Shown: positions 16,262-25,290, counted from the first letter of the stretch. The stretch: 52,180 bases of DNA from an uncultured Oscillospiraceae bacterium (GCA_900539195.1 UQBC01000017.1:1-52180); one strand, 5' to 3'. The notes: generated by a model not told the origin, from the sequence alone. Translations and numbers: made by a program.

Positions 16262-16295
16262 ACGGGCATCGGCATTTTACCGATGTCCGTTTTTC
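16262..16295 (+). terminator. Terminator after the 968-residue secreted protein
   Basis: ACGGGCATCGG (16262-16272) and CCGATGTCCGT (16280-16290) form the stem, followed by a T run. Confidence 0.85.
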
Positions 16296-16464
16296 TGTTT
16301 ATTGCCTGTCAAATCTTATGTCAAACCACTTTAGCCGGTATTCTGTCTGCAAGAGATATGCGAAAATCTGTGGTTGTGCTTTCGGGCAGAAAACCGCACA
16401 ATTACCGAAGATGAGCTTTACAATAACGAAAAAGGCAATGAGGGTTCAAGATGAATTGCATAAT

Positions 16465-16480
16465 TTACCCATCTGGGTAA
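16465..16480. promoter_or_regulatory. Operator-like palindrome
   Basis: TTACCCA-TC-TGGGTAA is a perfect 7-bp inverted repeat. It ends at the first base of a weak -35 box (ATGTCA, 16480-16485) that pairs with TAAAAT (16503-16508) at 17-bp spacing. A repressor bound here would block the promoter of the next secreted protein gene. The protein that binds is unknown. Confidence 0.5.
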
Positions 16481-16568
16481 TGTCATTTTGCCGAATGCGG
16501 TGTAAAATATAATAAAGAGCAGTGGGCTTATATGAACTTTGAAAATTATAATGAGGAGGTAAAGGATT

Positions 16569-19500
16569 ATGAAAATAAAATTCAAACGCATTACAGCTTT
16601 GTTTGCGGCACTTGCTATTATGATAACCGCACTGCCGCTGACAATCATACCTATCAGTGCCGCAGGCACCGATGGCGAAAGCACAGAGTATTCAAGTGAC
16701 GGATACCTTATCGTCCGTAGTTACCGGCAGCTGAGATTGGCGTACAACGGCAGTGAGGAGTCTAAGATAAGGCTTGGCGCAGATATTGACTGCGACCCTG
16801 AGGAATATAAACCTAACTATCTGACGAGATTGTGTCCGCCTATAGAAAGTGACAAGACGCTGGACCTTGCCGGTTATACACTTAAAAAGACAGGTAACAG
16901 TATTGACTCGCAGGATCATCTGTTGAGCGTCCAATACAGTAAGCTGACCATTGAGGATTCGGTGGGAACGGGTAAGATGTATTTCTATGCCAAGGATGTA
17001 GCCCAGAATCTGCTTTTGGCTGAGAACAGAAGTACGATCGTTATAAACGGAGGTACATTCTGCTACACGGGTACCAATGCGATGTATTGTGAAATGATCA
17101 AGCTGAGTGCATCGGATCTTGTAATCAACGACGGTTATTTTGACGCACAGATCGGTACTCCGATAAAGCTGGATAACGGTTTTGCCGGCGGAGGTCCCGG
17201 AACGCTTAATTCTACTGCTCTGATAAATGGAGGTACTATAGTAACTACCTCCAGTATAGCGCTCTCCTCGATAGACGGTTGTGCTTATTACGCATCGCTG
17301 GTTATGACGGGCGGAACCATCACAAACAAGAGCAAGGGCAGAGTGACCGATAAAACGGGAACGATAATTTCCGATCCGTATTTTGTCCGTGTTACAAGTG
17401 ACGAGGCGTTACAGAAAAAGTATTACAACATAACGCTCCTGGGCGGAACAATGCCGCTTAGCCCAAATGATATAGAGGTATATTATCCTACCGAGAAGGC
17501 GGTACTTACTTCTAAAGCAGGTACAATCACAAATTCTGCAGAAAAGGTAGAGTACACGACTCTGCTTACCGCACCGCAGGCCGGCATTGACGAAAAGAAG
17601 GCTATGGCCGCAAGAGGCGCAGACGAAATCTGCAGGCTGAAGACAGACAGAAATAATTATGTGCTGAGCAATAACAAGCGCACACGTTTTACCGTCAACA
17701 GCAACAGCGTAGGCGAAATCAAACTGCTGAGTAAGGCTCCCAATCCGTTCGGCACGGGCGATCCGATAAAAACGGTAGATTGGTATGTATCCAAGAATTT
17801 CGGCTCGTTCACAGGAATTCCCGAAGCTATAAACGATCTGTCGTATACGCCGCCGGAGGTTACGGAAAAATGCACAATGCTGTATAAGGCTGTTATAAAT
17901 TACGGCAATGTGCTGAGAATCAACGAGATAATAATAATTGATTATGACTTTGAAGCCGTAACGGGAATCAAGGCGGTCGTGTCAGGTTTTCACGGTGGAT
18001 CGAAGTTAAGCGACGTCAGCGTTGCGTCGGGTGAACCCGAAAAATACAGTCTGACGATAAACAATATCCGTGATGTTTACGGAAACAATATAGTAAACGA
18101 TTTTCAGCTGTGCAAAGGCTTCAAATACAACATATTTATAAAAGTAAAGCTGAACAGCGGATACGTTGCAGCGTATACAACCAACACAGTAAAGATGCGC
18201 AGGTTTGAGGATCCCGCAAATGAATGGCAAGCGGCAGACCATATTTACATCGGCCTTAACGAGATTGCATTTAAGAGTGTTCTTGTTTGCGATGAAGGAA
18301 TCAGGACGGTCGGGGTCGAAATCAGCAACTTCCTGCCTTACAGAAAGGTAAACGATCTGCAACTTACTTCGTCGGAACCTGATAAATATTCGGTAACTCT
18401 TGTTACGCCGCTTTTAAACACATGGGAATATAACGAAGAGGTTTACGGCGATGACGAACTTATAGTAGATAACTGTTATGTAGTTGAATTCAAGGTAACA
18501 CCTAAGTCGGGATATGCGCTTTCTCCCGGTTATATATTCCGATGCAGGCTTGATACTTACAGAGAAGGATCCTGGCTGACATCAGAAGACAAGGAACTGT
18601 TCACGGTTTCCAATGACGGAACGGTAGTGATTAACAGCCTGAGGGTGCCGTTTGAAGAATATGATCAGAATATATATGTACAGATAACGCCTCCGAAGGC
18701 AGGAGGAACTCCGGCAAAGAGTTTCATCTCACATAATCTTCCTGAGCATATGAGCCTTATAAATATTGAGTGGTATGACGATGAAGAGTGGAAAACACCG
18801 ACCGTATTTGAGGAAGGCAAAGTATACTGGTGCTATATATACATCAATGCCGACTGCTATGAGTATAATCTCAAAAAAGCAAAATTCTATCTGAACGGAT
18901 ATCAGGTCAAACAGGATTACAGTTACAATTCAAAATACAAATACTACTATATTCTCGGATACAAGAGATTTGTGGTAGTCGATAAGCTGGATAAGCCGAC
19001 AGGATTTACGGCATCATCTGTTACTTCGTCTGAAATTTCGCTGAAATGGAACAAAAATACCATAGCGGAAGGCTATGTGCTTGAAAAGAAAGACGGAACT
19101 AAATGGGTACCGATAAAGTCAACCGCAAACACCTCGGATACAAGTCACAAGGTAAGTGGGCTCAAGGCAGGCACTGCGTATTCGTTCAGATTAAAAAACT
19201 ACATAGAAGGCTTATCAAGTGAATATGCCACTCTTAACGTTAACACAAGACCGTATACCACAACGGGAATGAAGTGTGGCAGTAAGACCGACGTGAGTGT
19301 AACCTTACAGTGGGATAAGAATACCAGTGCATCGGGCTATGAGCTTCAGAAGTATGACGGCTCGAAGTGGGTGGCGATAAAGACGTTCACTAGCAATGAA
19401 AATACGAGCTTCGATGTAACGGGTCTTAAAGCAAGCACAATATTCAAGTTCAGACTCGTAGCGTACAAGAATTACGGCAGTGCCAAGGAATACAGTGCGT

Positions 19501-20363
19501 TCACCTATCTTAATGCCAACACAAGACCGTACGCCACAACGGGAATGAAGTGCAGCAGTAAGACCGACGTGAGTGTAAACTTACAGTGGAACAAGAACAC
19601 ATCTGCTAACGGTTATGTGCTTGAAAGATATAACGGCAAGAAGTGGATTACTGTAAAGACATTCACAAGCAATGCAAATACGAGCTTCAATGTAACGGGT
19701 CTTAAGGCAAGCACAACCTTCAAGTTCAGACTCAGAGCGTACAAGAATTTCGGTAGTGCCAAGGAATACAGTGCGTTCACCTATCTTAATGTCAATACAA
19801 GACCGTATACTACAACGGGAATGAAGTGCAGCAGTAAGACCAACGTTAGTGTAAACTTACAGTGGAACAAGAACACATCTGCTAACGGTTATGTGCTTGA
19901 TAAGTATGACGGTTCGAAGTGGGTGACGATAAAGACATTCACAAGCAATGCAAATACAAGCTTCAATGTAAAGGGTCTTAAGGCAAGCACAACATTCAAG
20001 TTCAGACTCAGAGCGTACAAGAATTTCGGCAGCACCAAAGAATACAGTGCGTTCACCTATCTTGATGTCAATACAAGACCGTATACCACAACGGGTTTCA
20101 AGATGAAGTCGGCAAAGAAGAACACTATAACGCTTAAGTGGAACAAGAATATCTCCGCAAGCGGCTATTGTATTGAAAAGTGGAACGGATCGAAATGGGT
20201 ACAGATCAAGAGATACACTTCAAACGCAAACGTAACCTACACGGCAACCGGACTGAAGGCAAATACAGCTTATAAGTTCAGAATCCGTGCATATAAGACG
20301 ATAGGCAAAGTAAATGAGTACAGCGCTTATTCTGCAGTCGTTACGGCGAGAACAAAGAAGTAA
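16569..20363 (+). CDS. Large secreted protein: beta-helix-like N-terminus and five Fn3 modules
   Basis: A protein of 1264 residues. A signal peptide ends near residue 32 (PISAAGT). Residues 40-300 have regular short strands with I.INGGT and M.GGTI repeats, which suggests a right-handed beta-helix of the kind found in glycan-binding or polysaccharide-lyase proteins, though no catalytic motif is evident. Residues 300-810 are not recognisable but include two similar units of about 110 residues (ISNF.P, SSEPDKYS). Residues 812-1264 are five Fn3 modules, four of them with an exact 276-bp period. There is no wall anchor. GAGGAGG precedes the ATG. It shares Fn3 sequence with the protein at 13334, so both probably belong to one family of secreted proteins. 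Confidence 0.68.
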   Translation: MKIKFKRITALFAALAIMITALPLTIIPISAAGTDGESTEYSSDGYLIVRSYRQLRLAYNGSEESKIRLGADIDCDPEEYKPNYLTRLCPPIESDKTLDLAGYTLKKTGNSIDSQDHLLSVQYSKLTIEDSVGTGKMYFYAKDVAQNLLLAENRSTIVINGGTFCYTGTNAMYCEMIKLSASDLVINDGYFDAQIGTPIKLDNGFAGGGPGTLNSTALINGGTIVTTSSIALSSIDGCAYYASLVMTGGTITNKSKGRVTDKTGTIISDPYFVRVTSDEALQKKYYNITLLGGTMPLSPNDIEVYYPTEKAVLTSKAGTITNSAEKVEYTTLLTAPQAGIDEKKAMAARGADEICRLKTDRNNYVLSNNKRTRFTVNSNSVGEIKLLSKAPNPFGTGDPIKTVDWYVSKNFGSFTGIPEAINDLSYTPPEVTEKCTMLYKAVINYGNVLRINEIIIIDYDFEAVTGIKAVVSGFHGGSKLSDVSVASGEPEKYSLTINNIRDVYGNNIVNDFQLCKGFKYNIFIKVKLNSGYVAAYTTNTVKMRRFEDPANEWQAADHIYIGLNEIAFKSVLVCDEGIRTVGVEISNFLPYRKVNDLQLTSSEPDKYSVTLVTPLLNTWEYNEEVYGDDELIVDNCYVVEFKVTPKSGYALSPGYIFRCRLDTYREGSWLTSEDKELFTVSNDGTVVINSLRVPFEEYDQNIYVQITPPKAGGTPAKSFISHNLPEHMSLINIEWYDDEEWKTPTVFEEGKVYWCYIYINADCYEYNLKKAKFYLNGYQVKQDYSYNSKYKYYYILGYKRFVVVDKLDKPTGFTASSVTSSEISLKWNKNTIAEGYVLEKKDGTKWVPIKSTANTSDTSHKVSGLKAGTAYSFRLKNYIEGLSSEYATLNVNTRPYTTTGMKCGSKTDVSVTLQWDKNTSASGYELQKYDGSKWVAIKTFTSNENTSFDVTGLKASTIFKFRLVAYKNYGSAKEYSAFTYLNANTRPYATTGMKCSSKTDVSVNLQWNKNTSANGYVLERYNGKKWITVKTFTSNANTSFNVTGLKASTTFKFRLRAYKNFGSAKEYSAFTYLNVNTRPYTTTGMKCSSKTNVSVNLQWNKNTSANGYVLDKYDGSKWVTIKTFTSNANTSFNVKGLKASTTFKFRLRAYKNFGSTKEYSAFTYLDVNTRPYTTTGFKMKSAKKNTITLKWNKNISASGYCIEKWNGSKWVQIKRYTSNANVTYTATGLKANTAYKFRIRAYKTIGKVNEYSAYSAVVTARTKK

Positions 20364-20384
20364 AGCAAAGTTAAGTTGAGTATG

Positions 20385-20410
20385 GAGGCATCGGCGAAAG
20401 CCGATGCCTC
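20385..20410 (+). terminator. Hairpin after the 1264-residue secreted protein
   Basis: GAGGCATCGGC and GCCGATGCCTC form a perfect 11-bp stem with a GAAA loop. The T run starts only about 16 nt later, so it may act with the following sequence or stabilise the 3' end. Confidence 0.65.
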
Positions 20411-20581
20411 AGTCTATAGAAATCTTTTTTTGCTCTGAGGGCAAAAATAAGGCAGAAGCATCGGATGATTGAATACAGGTACGGAAAGTGCGAATAATAC
20501 CGACAAACACGATTGGTTAATATGCACAAAAACGTGTAGAATTTTTATCGCAAATTCTATCTTAAAAATTTCAAAAAAAGC

Positions 20582-20610
20582 TTGTATTCCGCATCGTAAT
20601 GCTGTATAAT
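20582..20610 (+). promoter_or_regulatory. Main promoter of the S10-spc-alpha cluster
   Basis: TTGTAT (20582-20587) and TATAAT (20605-20610) with a 17-bp spacer. An inverted repeat AGAATTT/AAATTCT (20538-20558) lies 24 bp upstream. The start near 20617 leaves a leader of about 300 nt before rpsJ. Confidence 0.8.
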
Positions 20611-20616
20611 AATTCT

Positions 20617-20919
20617 TGCGCGTGAAAGCGTACTGCAATGATATGCTGTGATGTCTGAGGTTGCGGCTATGCCGGTAATTCAGACGGAGTATGTCCAGTG
20701 AATGGGCGAAAACGGCTTTGCAAAGCGGTTTTCGGTGCTTTATATAAGTTTGGGATCGTTCTCCCGTCAAGACGGGAAGGGTTAGCAATAAGGTTGATAC
20801 CCCCGTGGGAAAAGATCCTGTTTTATATGAGAGCATACGAAACACCCGGCACGGTATGTTTTATAAATACCGCAAACCGTATCTTTCCCCCGAAAATCTT
20901 ATGAAAGGGAGAAACAAGA
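20617..20919 (+). promoter_or_regulatory. Long structured leader of the S10 operon
   Basis: The leader holds a hairpin with one mismatch (GAAAAC...GTTTTC, 20708-20733, with CTTTGCAAAG at its tip). It also holds a three-way junction closed by GGATC/GATCC (20753-20757 with 20814-20818), containing TCCCGTC/GACGGGA and GGGT/ACCC. Further downstream GGTA/TACC can pair. In E. coli the S10 leader is bound by L4 to limit expression. Whether this leader does the same is inference. Confidence 0.55.
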
Positions 20920-21231
20920 ATGGCAGTTAAGGAAAAAGTGAGAATCAAGCTCAAGGGCTACGAGCACGCAACAGTTGATGCAGCTGCTGCAAAGATCGTT
21001 GAAACAGCCAAGCGTACAGGTTCAAGAGTTGCAGGTCCTATTCCGCTTCCCACAAACAAGGAAGTAATAACGATCCTGAGAGCCGTACACAAGTACAAGG
21101 ACAGCCGTGAGCAGTTTGAAATGAGAACTCACAAGCGTCTTATCGACGTAATCCGCCCCACCAACAAGACAGTTGAAGCTCTGCAGAGCCTCGAACTTCC
21201 CGCAGGTGTGGAAATGACTATGGAAGCGTAA
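20920..21231 (+). CDS. rpsJ: 30S ribosomal protein S10
   Basis: The first gene of the S10 operon, 103 residues. S10 lies in the 30S head and doubles as NusE in antitermination. IRIKLKGYEH, the PLPTNKEVITILR loop and THKRLIDVIRPT are diagnostic. AAAGGGAG precedes the ATG. The gene follows a leader of about 300 nt and is separated from rplC by an unusually long gap of 125 bp with two hairpins, so S10 output could be tuned apart from L3. Confidence 0.97.
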   Translation: MAVKEKVRIKLKGYEHATVDAAAAKIVETAKRTGSRVAGPIPLPTNKEVITILRAVHKYKDSREQFEMRTHKRLIDVIRPTNKTVEALQSLELPAGVEMTMEA

Positions 21232-21246
21232 GCCATAGCGAGTTAT

Positions 21247-21337
21247 GTTGGCGTAGAGCCAACCAATAACCTTCGGCACCGGAAACCCGAAACAATATCG
21301 GTGTCGGTGGTCAAGTCGGGAAACCGACCAATAACCT
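21247..21337 (+). promoter_or_regulatory. Tandem hairpin element between rpsJ and rplC
   Basis: Hairpin GTTGGC-GTAGA-GCCAAC is followed by CAATAACCT (21247-21272). Hairpin GTCGG-GAAA-CCGAC is followed by the same CAATAACCT (21315-21337). The second copy ends about 10 nt before the AGGAGG of rplC. It could bind a protein or be a processing site. Confidence 0.5.
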
Positions 21338-21356
21338 AAACAGGAGGATTTAAACC

Positions 21357-21992
21357 ATGACTAAGGGTTTAATCGGAAAGAAAATCGGAATGACTCAGAT
21401 TTTCGACGAAGCAGGAAAAGTAGTTCCTGTTACCGTTATCGAAGCAGGTCCTTGCGTTGTAACACAGCTCAAGACAGCTGAGAATGACGGCTATGAAGCA
21501 GTTCAGCTTGGTTTCGGCGATTTATCACCGAAGCACGTAAACAAGCCCATGACAGGTCACTTCAAGAAGAATGACCTCCCCTTCAAGAGAACTCTCAAGG
21601 AGTTCAGATTAGACGACATCAGCAACGTAAACGTTGGCGACGTTCTGAAGGCTGACGTATTTGCAGCAGGCGACGTTATCGACGTAAGCGGCGTTAGCAA
21701 GGGTAAGGGCTTCCAGGGCGCTATCAAGCGTCACAACCAGCACAGACTGAAGGAAACTCACGGTACAGGTCCTGTTGTTAGACAGGCAGGTTCTATGGGC
21801 GCTTGCTCATCTCCCTCGAGAATATTCAAGGGCAAGGGCATGGCAGGTCACATGGGTGCTGAGAACGTAACAGTTCAGAATCTCGTTATCGTTAAGATCG
21901 ATGCAGAAAACAATCTTATCGCAATCAAGGGTGCTATTCCCGGTCCTAAGGGCGGAGTTGTGTGCATTACCGATGCGGTTAAGAAAGCGTAA
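21357..21992 (+). CDS. rplC: 50S ribosomal protein L3
   Basis: A 211-residue protein that helps start 50S assembly and reaches towards the peptidyl transferase centre. GLIGKKIGMTQIFDE at the N-terminus and the GTGPVVRQAGSMGACSSPSR segment of the extension are characteristic. AGGAGG precedes the ATG. The length is the usual bacterial one. It is followed after 14 bp by rplD. Confidence 0.97.
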   Translation: MTKGLIGKKIGMTQIFDEAGKVVPVTVIEAGPCVVTQLKTAENDGYEAVQLGFGDLSPKHVNKPMTGHFKKNDLPFKRTLKEFRLDDISNVNVGDVLKADVFAAGDVIDVSGVSKGKGFQGAIKRHNQHRLKETHGTGPVVRQAGSMGACSSPSRIFKGKGMAGHMGAENVTVQNLVIVKIDAENNLIAIKGAIPGPKGGVVCITDAVKKA

Positions 21993-22006
21993 GGAGGAGG
22001 ATCATC

Positions 22007-22627
22007 ATGGCAAAAATATCAGTATATGATATGACAGGAGCTGTTGTGTCCGACCTTGAGCTTAATGACAACATTTTCGGTATTGAGCCGAACACAGTTG
22101 TTATGCACGCAGCAGTGGTAAATTACCTGGCAAATCAGCGTCAGGGTACACAGTCAACGCTTACAAGAACAGAAGTAAGCGGCGGCGGTAAAAAGCCTTG
22201 GCGTCAGAAGGGCACAGGTCACGCAAGACAGGGTTCTACCAGAGCTCCCCAGTGGACACACGGCGGTGTTGCTTTAGGCCCCAAGCCCAGAAGCTACACA
22301 TACTCTTTAAATAAAAAGGTAAAGAGACTTGCATTAAAGTCTGCACTTTCAGCTAAGGTGCAGGACGGCAGCATGATAGTTGTTGATTCTATCACAGCTG
22401 ACGAATTCAAGACAAAGACAATCGTTAATATGTTAAAGGCTCTCAGCGCTGACAAGGCACTCATCGTTCTCAACAGCGTTGACGAAAAGGTTATCAAGAG
22501 CGCCGCTAATATTCCCGGCGTAAAGACAACTCAGGCCAACACTCTTAACGTATACGACATCTTAAAGTACAACAAGTTCATCGTTGTTAAGGATGCCGTT
22601 GCTACTATCGAGGAGGTGTACGCATAA
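22007..22627 (+). CDS. rplD: 50S ribosomal protein L4
   Basis: A 206-residue protein that lines the exit tunnel. In some bacteria it also represses its own operon. The basic loop with GGGKKPWRQKGTGHARQG and RAPQWTHGG, which reaches the tunnel wall, is intact. The stop TAA overlaps the start of rplW by one base, so L4 and L23 are translationally coupled. Confidence 0.97.
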   Translation: MAKISVYDMTGAVVSDLELNDNIFGIEPNTVVMHAAVVNYLANQRQGTQSTLTRTEVSGGGKKPWRQKGTGHARQGSTRAPQWTHGGVALGPKPRSYTYSLNKKVKRLALKSALSAKVQDGSMIVVDSITADEFKTKTIVNMLKALSADKALIVLNSVDEKVIKSAANIPGVKTTQANTLNVYDILKYNKFIVVKDAVATIEEVYA

Positions 22628-22926
22628 TGGCAAAGCTTGCTTATGACATCATTTTAAAGCCCATCATCACAGAGAAGAGCATGGAAATGCTTACTCAGGG
22701 CAAGTACACTTTCAAGGTTGCTAAGGACTCCAACAAGATCGAGATAGCTAAGGCTGTCGAGGCTCTCTTCCCCGGTGTTAAGGTTGCTAAGGTAAACACA
22801 GTAAACTGCCGTGGCGTAATGAAGAGAATGGGCAGAAACGAAGGTTACACACCGGCTTGGAAGAAAGCTGTTGTAACTCTCGCTGAAGGCTCTAAGACAA
22901 TCGAGTTCTTCGACGGAATGATATAA
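22627..22926 (+). CDS. rplW: 50S ribosomal protein L23
   Basis: A 99-residue protein at the tunnel exit, the docking site for trigger factor and SRP. LKPIITEKSM and YTFKVAKDSNKIEIAKAVE are the family hallmarks. It starts at the A of the rplD stop codon. Confidence 0.97.
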   Translation: MAKLAYDIILKPIITEKSMEMLTQGKYTFKVAKDSNKIEIAKAVEALFPGVKVAKVNTVNCRGVMKRMGRNEGYTPAWKKAVVTLAEGSKTIEFFDGMI

Positions 22927-22939
22927 AGGAGTGATATAA

Positions 22940-23773
22940 ATGGCTATTAAGACTTATAAACCTGTCACCCCCGGTCGCAGAGGTATGACTGTTACCGACT
23001 ACAGCGTTCTGTCAAAGGTTGAGCCCGAGAGAAGCCTGCTTGAGTCACTCAAGAAGAACTCCGGCCGTAACAGCTACGGTAGAATCACTGTAAGACACAA
23101 GGGCGGCGCACAGAGAAGAAAATATCGTGTAATCGACTTTAAGAGAAACAAGCTCGGTATGGACGCTGAGGTTATGACTCTTGAGTACGACCCCAACCGT
23201 TCAGCATTCATCGCACTGGTTCAGTACGAGGACGGCGAGAAGAGATACATCATCGCTCCCGACGGTCTGAACGTAGGCGACAAGGTAAGAAGCGGTTCCG
23301 ACGCTGACATCAAGCCCGGTAACGCACTTGCACTTGCTGACATCCCCGTAGGTACGGTTATTCACAATATAGAGCTTTATCCCGGCAAGGGCGGTCAGCT
23401 CGTTCGTTCCGCAGGTAACATGGCACAGCTCATGGCTAAGGAAAACGGCTACGCTCTGTTAAGACTTCCCAGCGGTGAGTTAAGAAACGTATCCGATAAT
23501 TGCATGGCTACTATCGGTGTTGTATCAAACCTCGACCACGAGAACGTTAACTACGGTAAGGCAGGACGTGTTCGTCACATGGGCGTAAGACCTACAGTAA
23601 GAGGTTCTGTAATGAACCCGAACGACCACCCCCACGGCGGTGGTGAAGGTAAGTCACCCGTTGGTCGTCCCGGCCCTGTAACTCCCTGGGGCAAGCCCGC
23701 TCTCGGTTATAAGACCAGAAAGATCGGTAAGAGCACAGACAAGTTCATCGTTAAGAGAAGAAACAGCAAGTAA
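22940..23773 (+). CDS. rplB: 50S ribosomal protein L2
   Basis: A 277-residue protein, one of the most conserved, needed for subunit joining and peptidyl transfer. The PGRRG start, GGAQRRKYR, and the C-terminal region VRGSVMNPNDHPHGGGEG with the conserved histidine next to the catalytic centre are all present. AAAGGAG precedes the ATG. A gap of about 100 bp to rpsS contains a hairpin (TGCGGCG/CGCCGCA, 23801-23838). Confidence 0.98.
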   Translation: MAIKTYKPVTPGRRGMTVTDYSVLSKVEPERSLLESLKKNSGRNSYGRITVRHKGGAQRRKYRVIDFKRNKLGMDAEVMTLEYDPNRSAFIALVQYEDGEKRYIIAPDGLNVGDKVRSGSDADIKPGNALALADIPVGTVIHNIELYPGKGGQLVRSAGNMAQLMAKENGYALLRLPSGELRNVSDNCMATIGVVSNLDHENVNYGKAGRVRHMGVRPTVRGSVMNPNDHPHGGGEGKSPVGRPGPVTPWGKPALGYKTRKIGKSTDKFIVKRRNSK

Positions 23774-23800
23774 TAACTACTACAAGTCGTTGTTAATAAG

Positions 23801-23838
23801 TGCGGCGTTTGCGGCATAGCAGTAAAGAATCCGCCGCA
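23801..23838 (+). promoter_or_regulatory. Hairpin in the rplB-rpsS gap
   Basis: TGCGGCG (23801-23807) pairs with CGCCGCA (23832-23838), and flanking TTAAT/ATTAA can extend the stem. There is no T run, so it is more likely an RNA-processing or stability element than a terminator. Confidence 0.45.
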
Positions 23839-23874
23839 TATTAACTTGCAATCCACTTGAAAGGAAATTATACA

Positions 23875-24147
23875 ATGAGCAGAAGTATCAAGAAGGGACC
23901 TTATGTGCAGGAAGCGCTCATGAAGAGAGTGCTCGCTATGAACGAAGCAGGCGAGAAGAAAGTTCTCAAGACCTGGAGCCGTTCAAGCACAATATTCCCT
24001 GATTTCGTCGGACATACATTTGCTGTACACGACGGCAGAAAGCACGTTCCCGTATATGTGACTGAAGACATGGTAGGTCACAAGCTGGGCGAATTCGCTC
24101 CTACAAGAACCTACAAGGGTCATGCAGGAAGCAAAACAAGTAAGTAA
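23875..24147 (+). CDS. rpsS: 30S ribosomal protein S19
   Basis: A 90-residue protein of the 30S head that contacts the A-site finger. SRSIKKGPYV at the start and HKLGEFAPTRTYKGH near the end are diagnostic. The ATG at 23875 has GAAAGGAAA upstream. The frame is open to 23857, but that would add six residues absent from S19 proteins. Confidence 0.97.
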   Translation: MSRSIKKGPYVQEALMKRVLAMNEAGEKKVLKTWSRSSTIFPDFVGHTFAVHDGRKHVPVYVTEDMVGHKLGEFAPTRTYKGHAGSKTSK

Positions 24148-24160
24148 GGAGGAGACATCA

Positions 24161-24496
24161 ATGGAGGCAAGAGCAGAACTCAGACAGGTTCGCATATCTC
24201 CCCGCAAGGTTGGCGTTGTTCTTGATCTTATCAGAAACAAGCCCTGCGACATGGCTATGGCGATCCTCAAGCACACACCCAAGTCAGCGAGCGAGCCTTT
24301 ACAGAAGCTCCTCAAGTCAGCAATGGCAAACGCAGAGAACAATCACTCAATGGATCTTTCCAAGTGCTATGTTTCAAGCTGCCACGTTGGCGCCGGCGTT
24401 ACTTTAAAGAGAATCAGACCTAAGGATCACGGAAGAGCACATCGTATTCTCAAGAGAACTTCCAACATCGTTCTGGTTGTAAAAGAAGCTGAATAA
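24161..24496 (+). CDS. rplV: 50S ribosomal protein L22
   Basis: A 111-residue protein lining the exit tunnel. VRISPRKVGVVLDLIRNK and the C-terminal hairpin KRIRPKDHGRAHRILKRTSNI, which reaches the tunnel constriction, are intact. The ATG at 24161 has AAGGAGGAG 6 nt upstream. The open frame to 24122 overlaps rpsS and is not the start. Confidence 0.97.
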   Translation: MEARAELRQVRISPRKVGVVLDLIRNKPCDMAMAILKHTPKSASEPLQKLLKSAMANAENNHSMDLSKCYVSSCHVGAGVTLKRIRPKDHGRAHRILKRTSNIVLVVKEAE

Positions 24497-24507
24497 GGAG
24501 GAGTACA

Positions 24508-25290
24508 ATGGGACAGAAAGTTAATCCGCACGGTCTCAGAGTCGGAGTTATCAAAGATTGGGATTCCCGTTGGTTTGCCGGCAAGGCAACTTTTGGCGAT
24601 ACACTCGTTGAAGACTACAAAATCCGTGACTATATCATGAACAAGAGAATGCTCACAAGAGCAAACGGCGAAAAGTCCGACCAGCAGCTTTCAAGAGCGG
24701 CAGGTATTGCTCAGGTTGAGATCGAGCGTTCATCAGACAACAAGATCAAGATTCACATTCTTACCGCAAAGCCCGGTATGCTTATCGGTGCTAAGGGCGC
24801 AGAGATTGAAAAGCTCCGTGCAGAGATCTCAAAGATCGCAGGCGGCAAGGACGTTAACTTAAATATCGTTGAGGTTAAGAACCCCGATATGAATGCTAAG
24901 CTCGTAGCAGAGAACATCGCAATGCAGTTAGAGCAGCGTGTATCTTTCAGAAGAGCTATGAAGAGCTGCATCGGCAGAACAATGAAGTCAGGTGCAAAGG
25001 GTATCAAGACAATGGTAAGCGGCCGTCTTGGCGGTGCTGAAATCGCAAGAAGCGAGAATTACCACGAAGGCACGATCCCCTTACAGACATTAAGAGCAGA
25101 CATTGATTACGGCGTTGCAAGAGCTAACACAACTTACGGCGTTATCGGTGTTAAGGTCTGGATCTACAAGGGCGAAGTTCTCAAGGGCGAGATTCCTGCA
25201 CAGAGAACAACAGAAAAGCCCCGTCGCAGAAACAACGACAACAGATCACGCAGACCCAGAGTTGAGAAAAAAGAGGGAGGTAACGACTAA
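24508..25290 (+). CDS. rpsC: 30S ribosomal protein S3
   Basis: A 260-residue protein at the mRNA entry channel with helicase-assisting function. It starts MGQKVNPHGLRVG. The KH domain has MLIGAKGAEIEKL, and the C-terminal domain has GRLGGAEIARSE. It is about 40 residues longer than the B. subtilis protein because of a charged tail rich in Arg, Asn, Lys and Glu, which is common in Clostridia. Its stop overlaps the rplP start by one base. Confidence 0.97.
   Translation: MGQKVNPHGLRVGVIKDWDSRWFAGKATFGDTLVEDYKIRDYIMNKRMLTRANGEKSDQQLSRAAGIAQVEIERSSDNKIKIHILTAKPGMLIGAKGAEIEKLRAEISKIAGGKDVNLNIVEVKNPDMNAKLVAENIAMQLEQRVSFRRAMKSCIGRTMKSGAKGIKTMVSGRLGGAEIARSENYHEGTIPLQTLRADIDYGVARANTTYGVIGVKVWIYKGEVLKGEIPAQRTTEKPRRRNNDNRSRRPRVEKKEGGND

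Noticed and set aside
16318..16684. Reading frames of 64 and 88 codons before the 1264-residue protein gene
   Set aside because: They cross the operator palindrome and promoter and have no ribosome site. They are chance frames.
20414..20904. Minus-strand frame of 143 codons and plus-strand frame of 68 codons before rpsJ
   Set aside because: They overlap the S10 promoter and structured leader. The composition is not coding-like.
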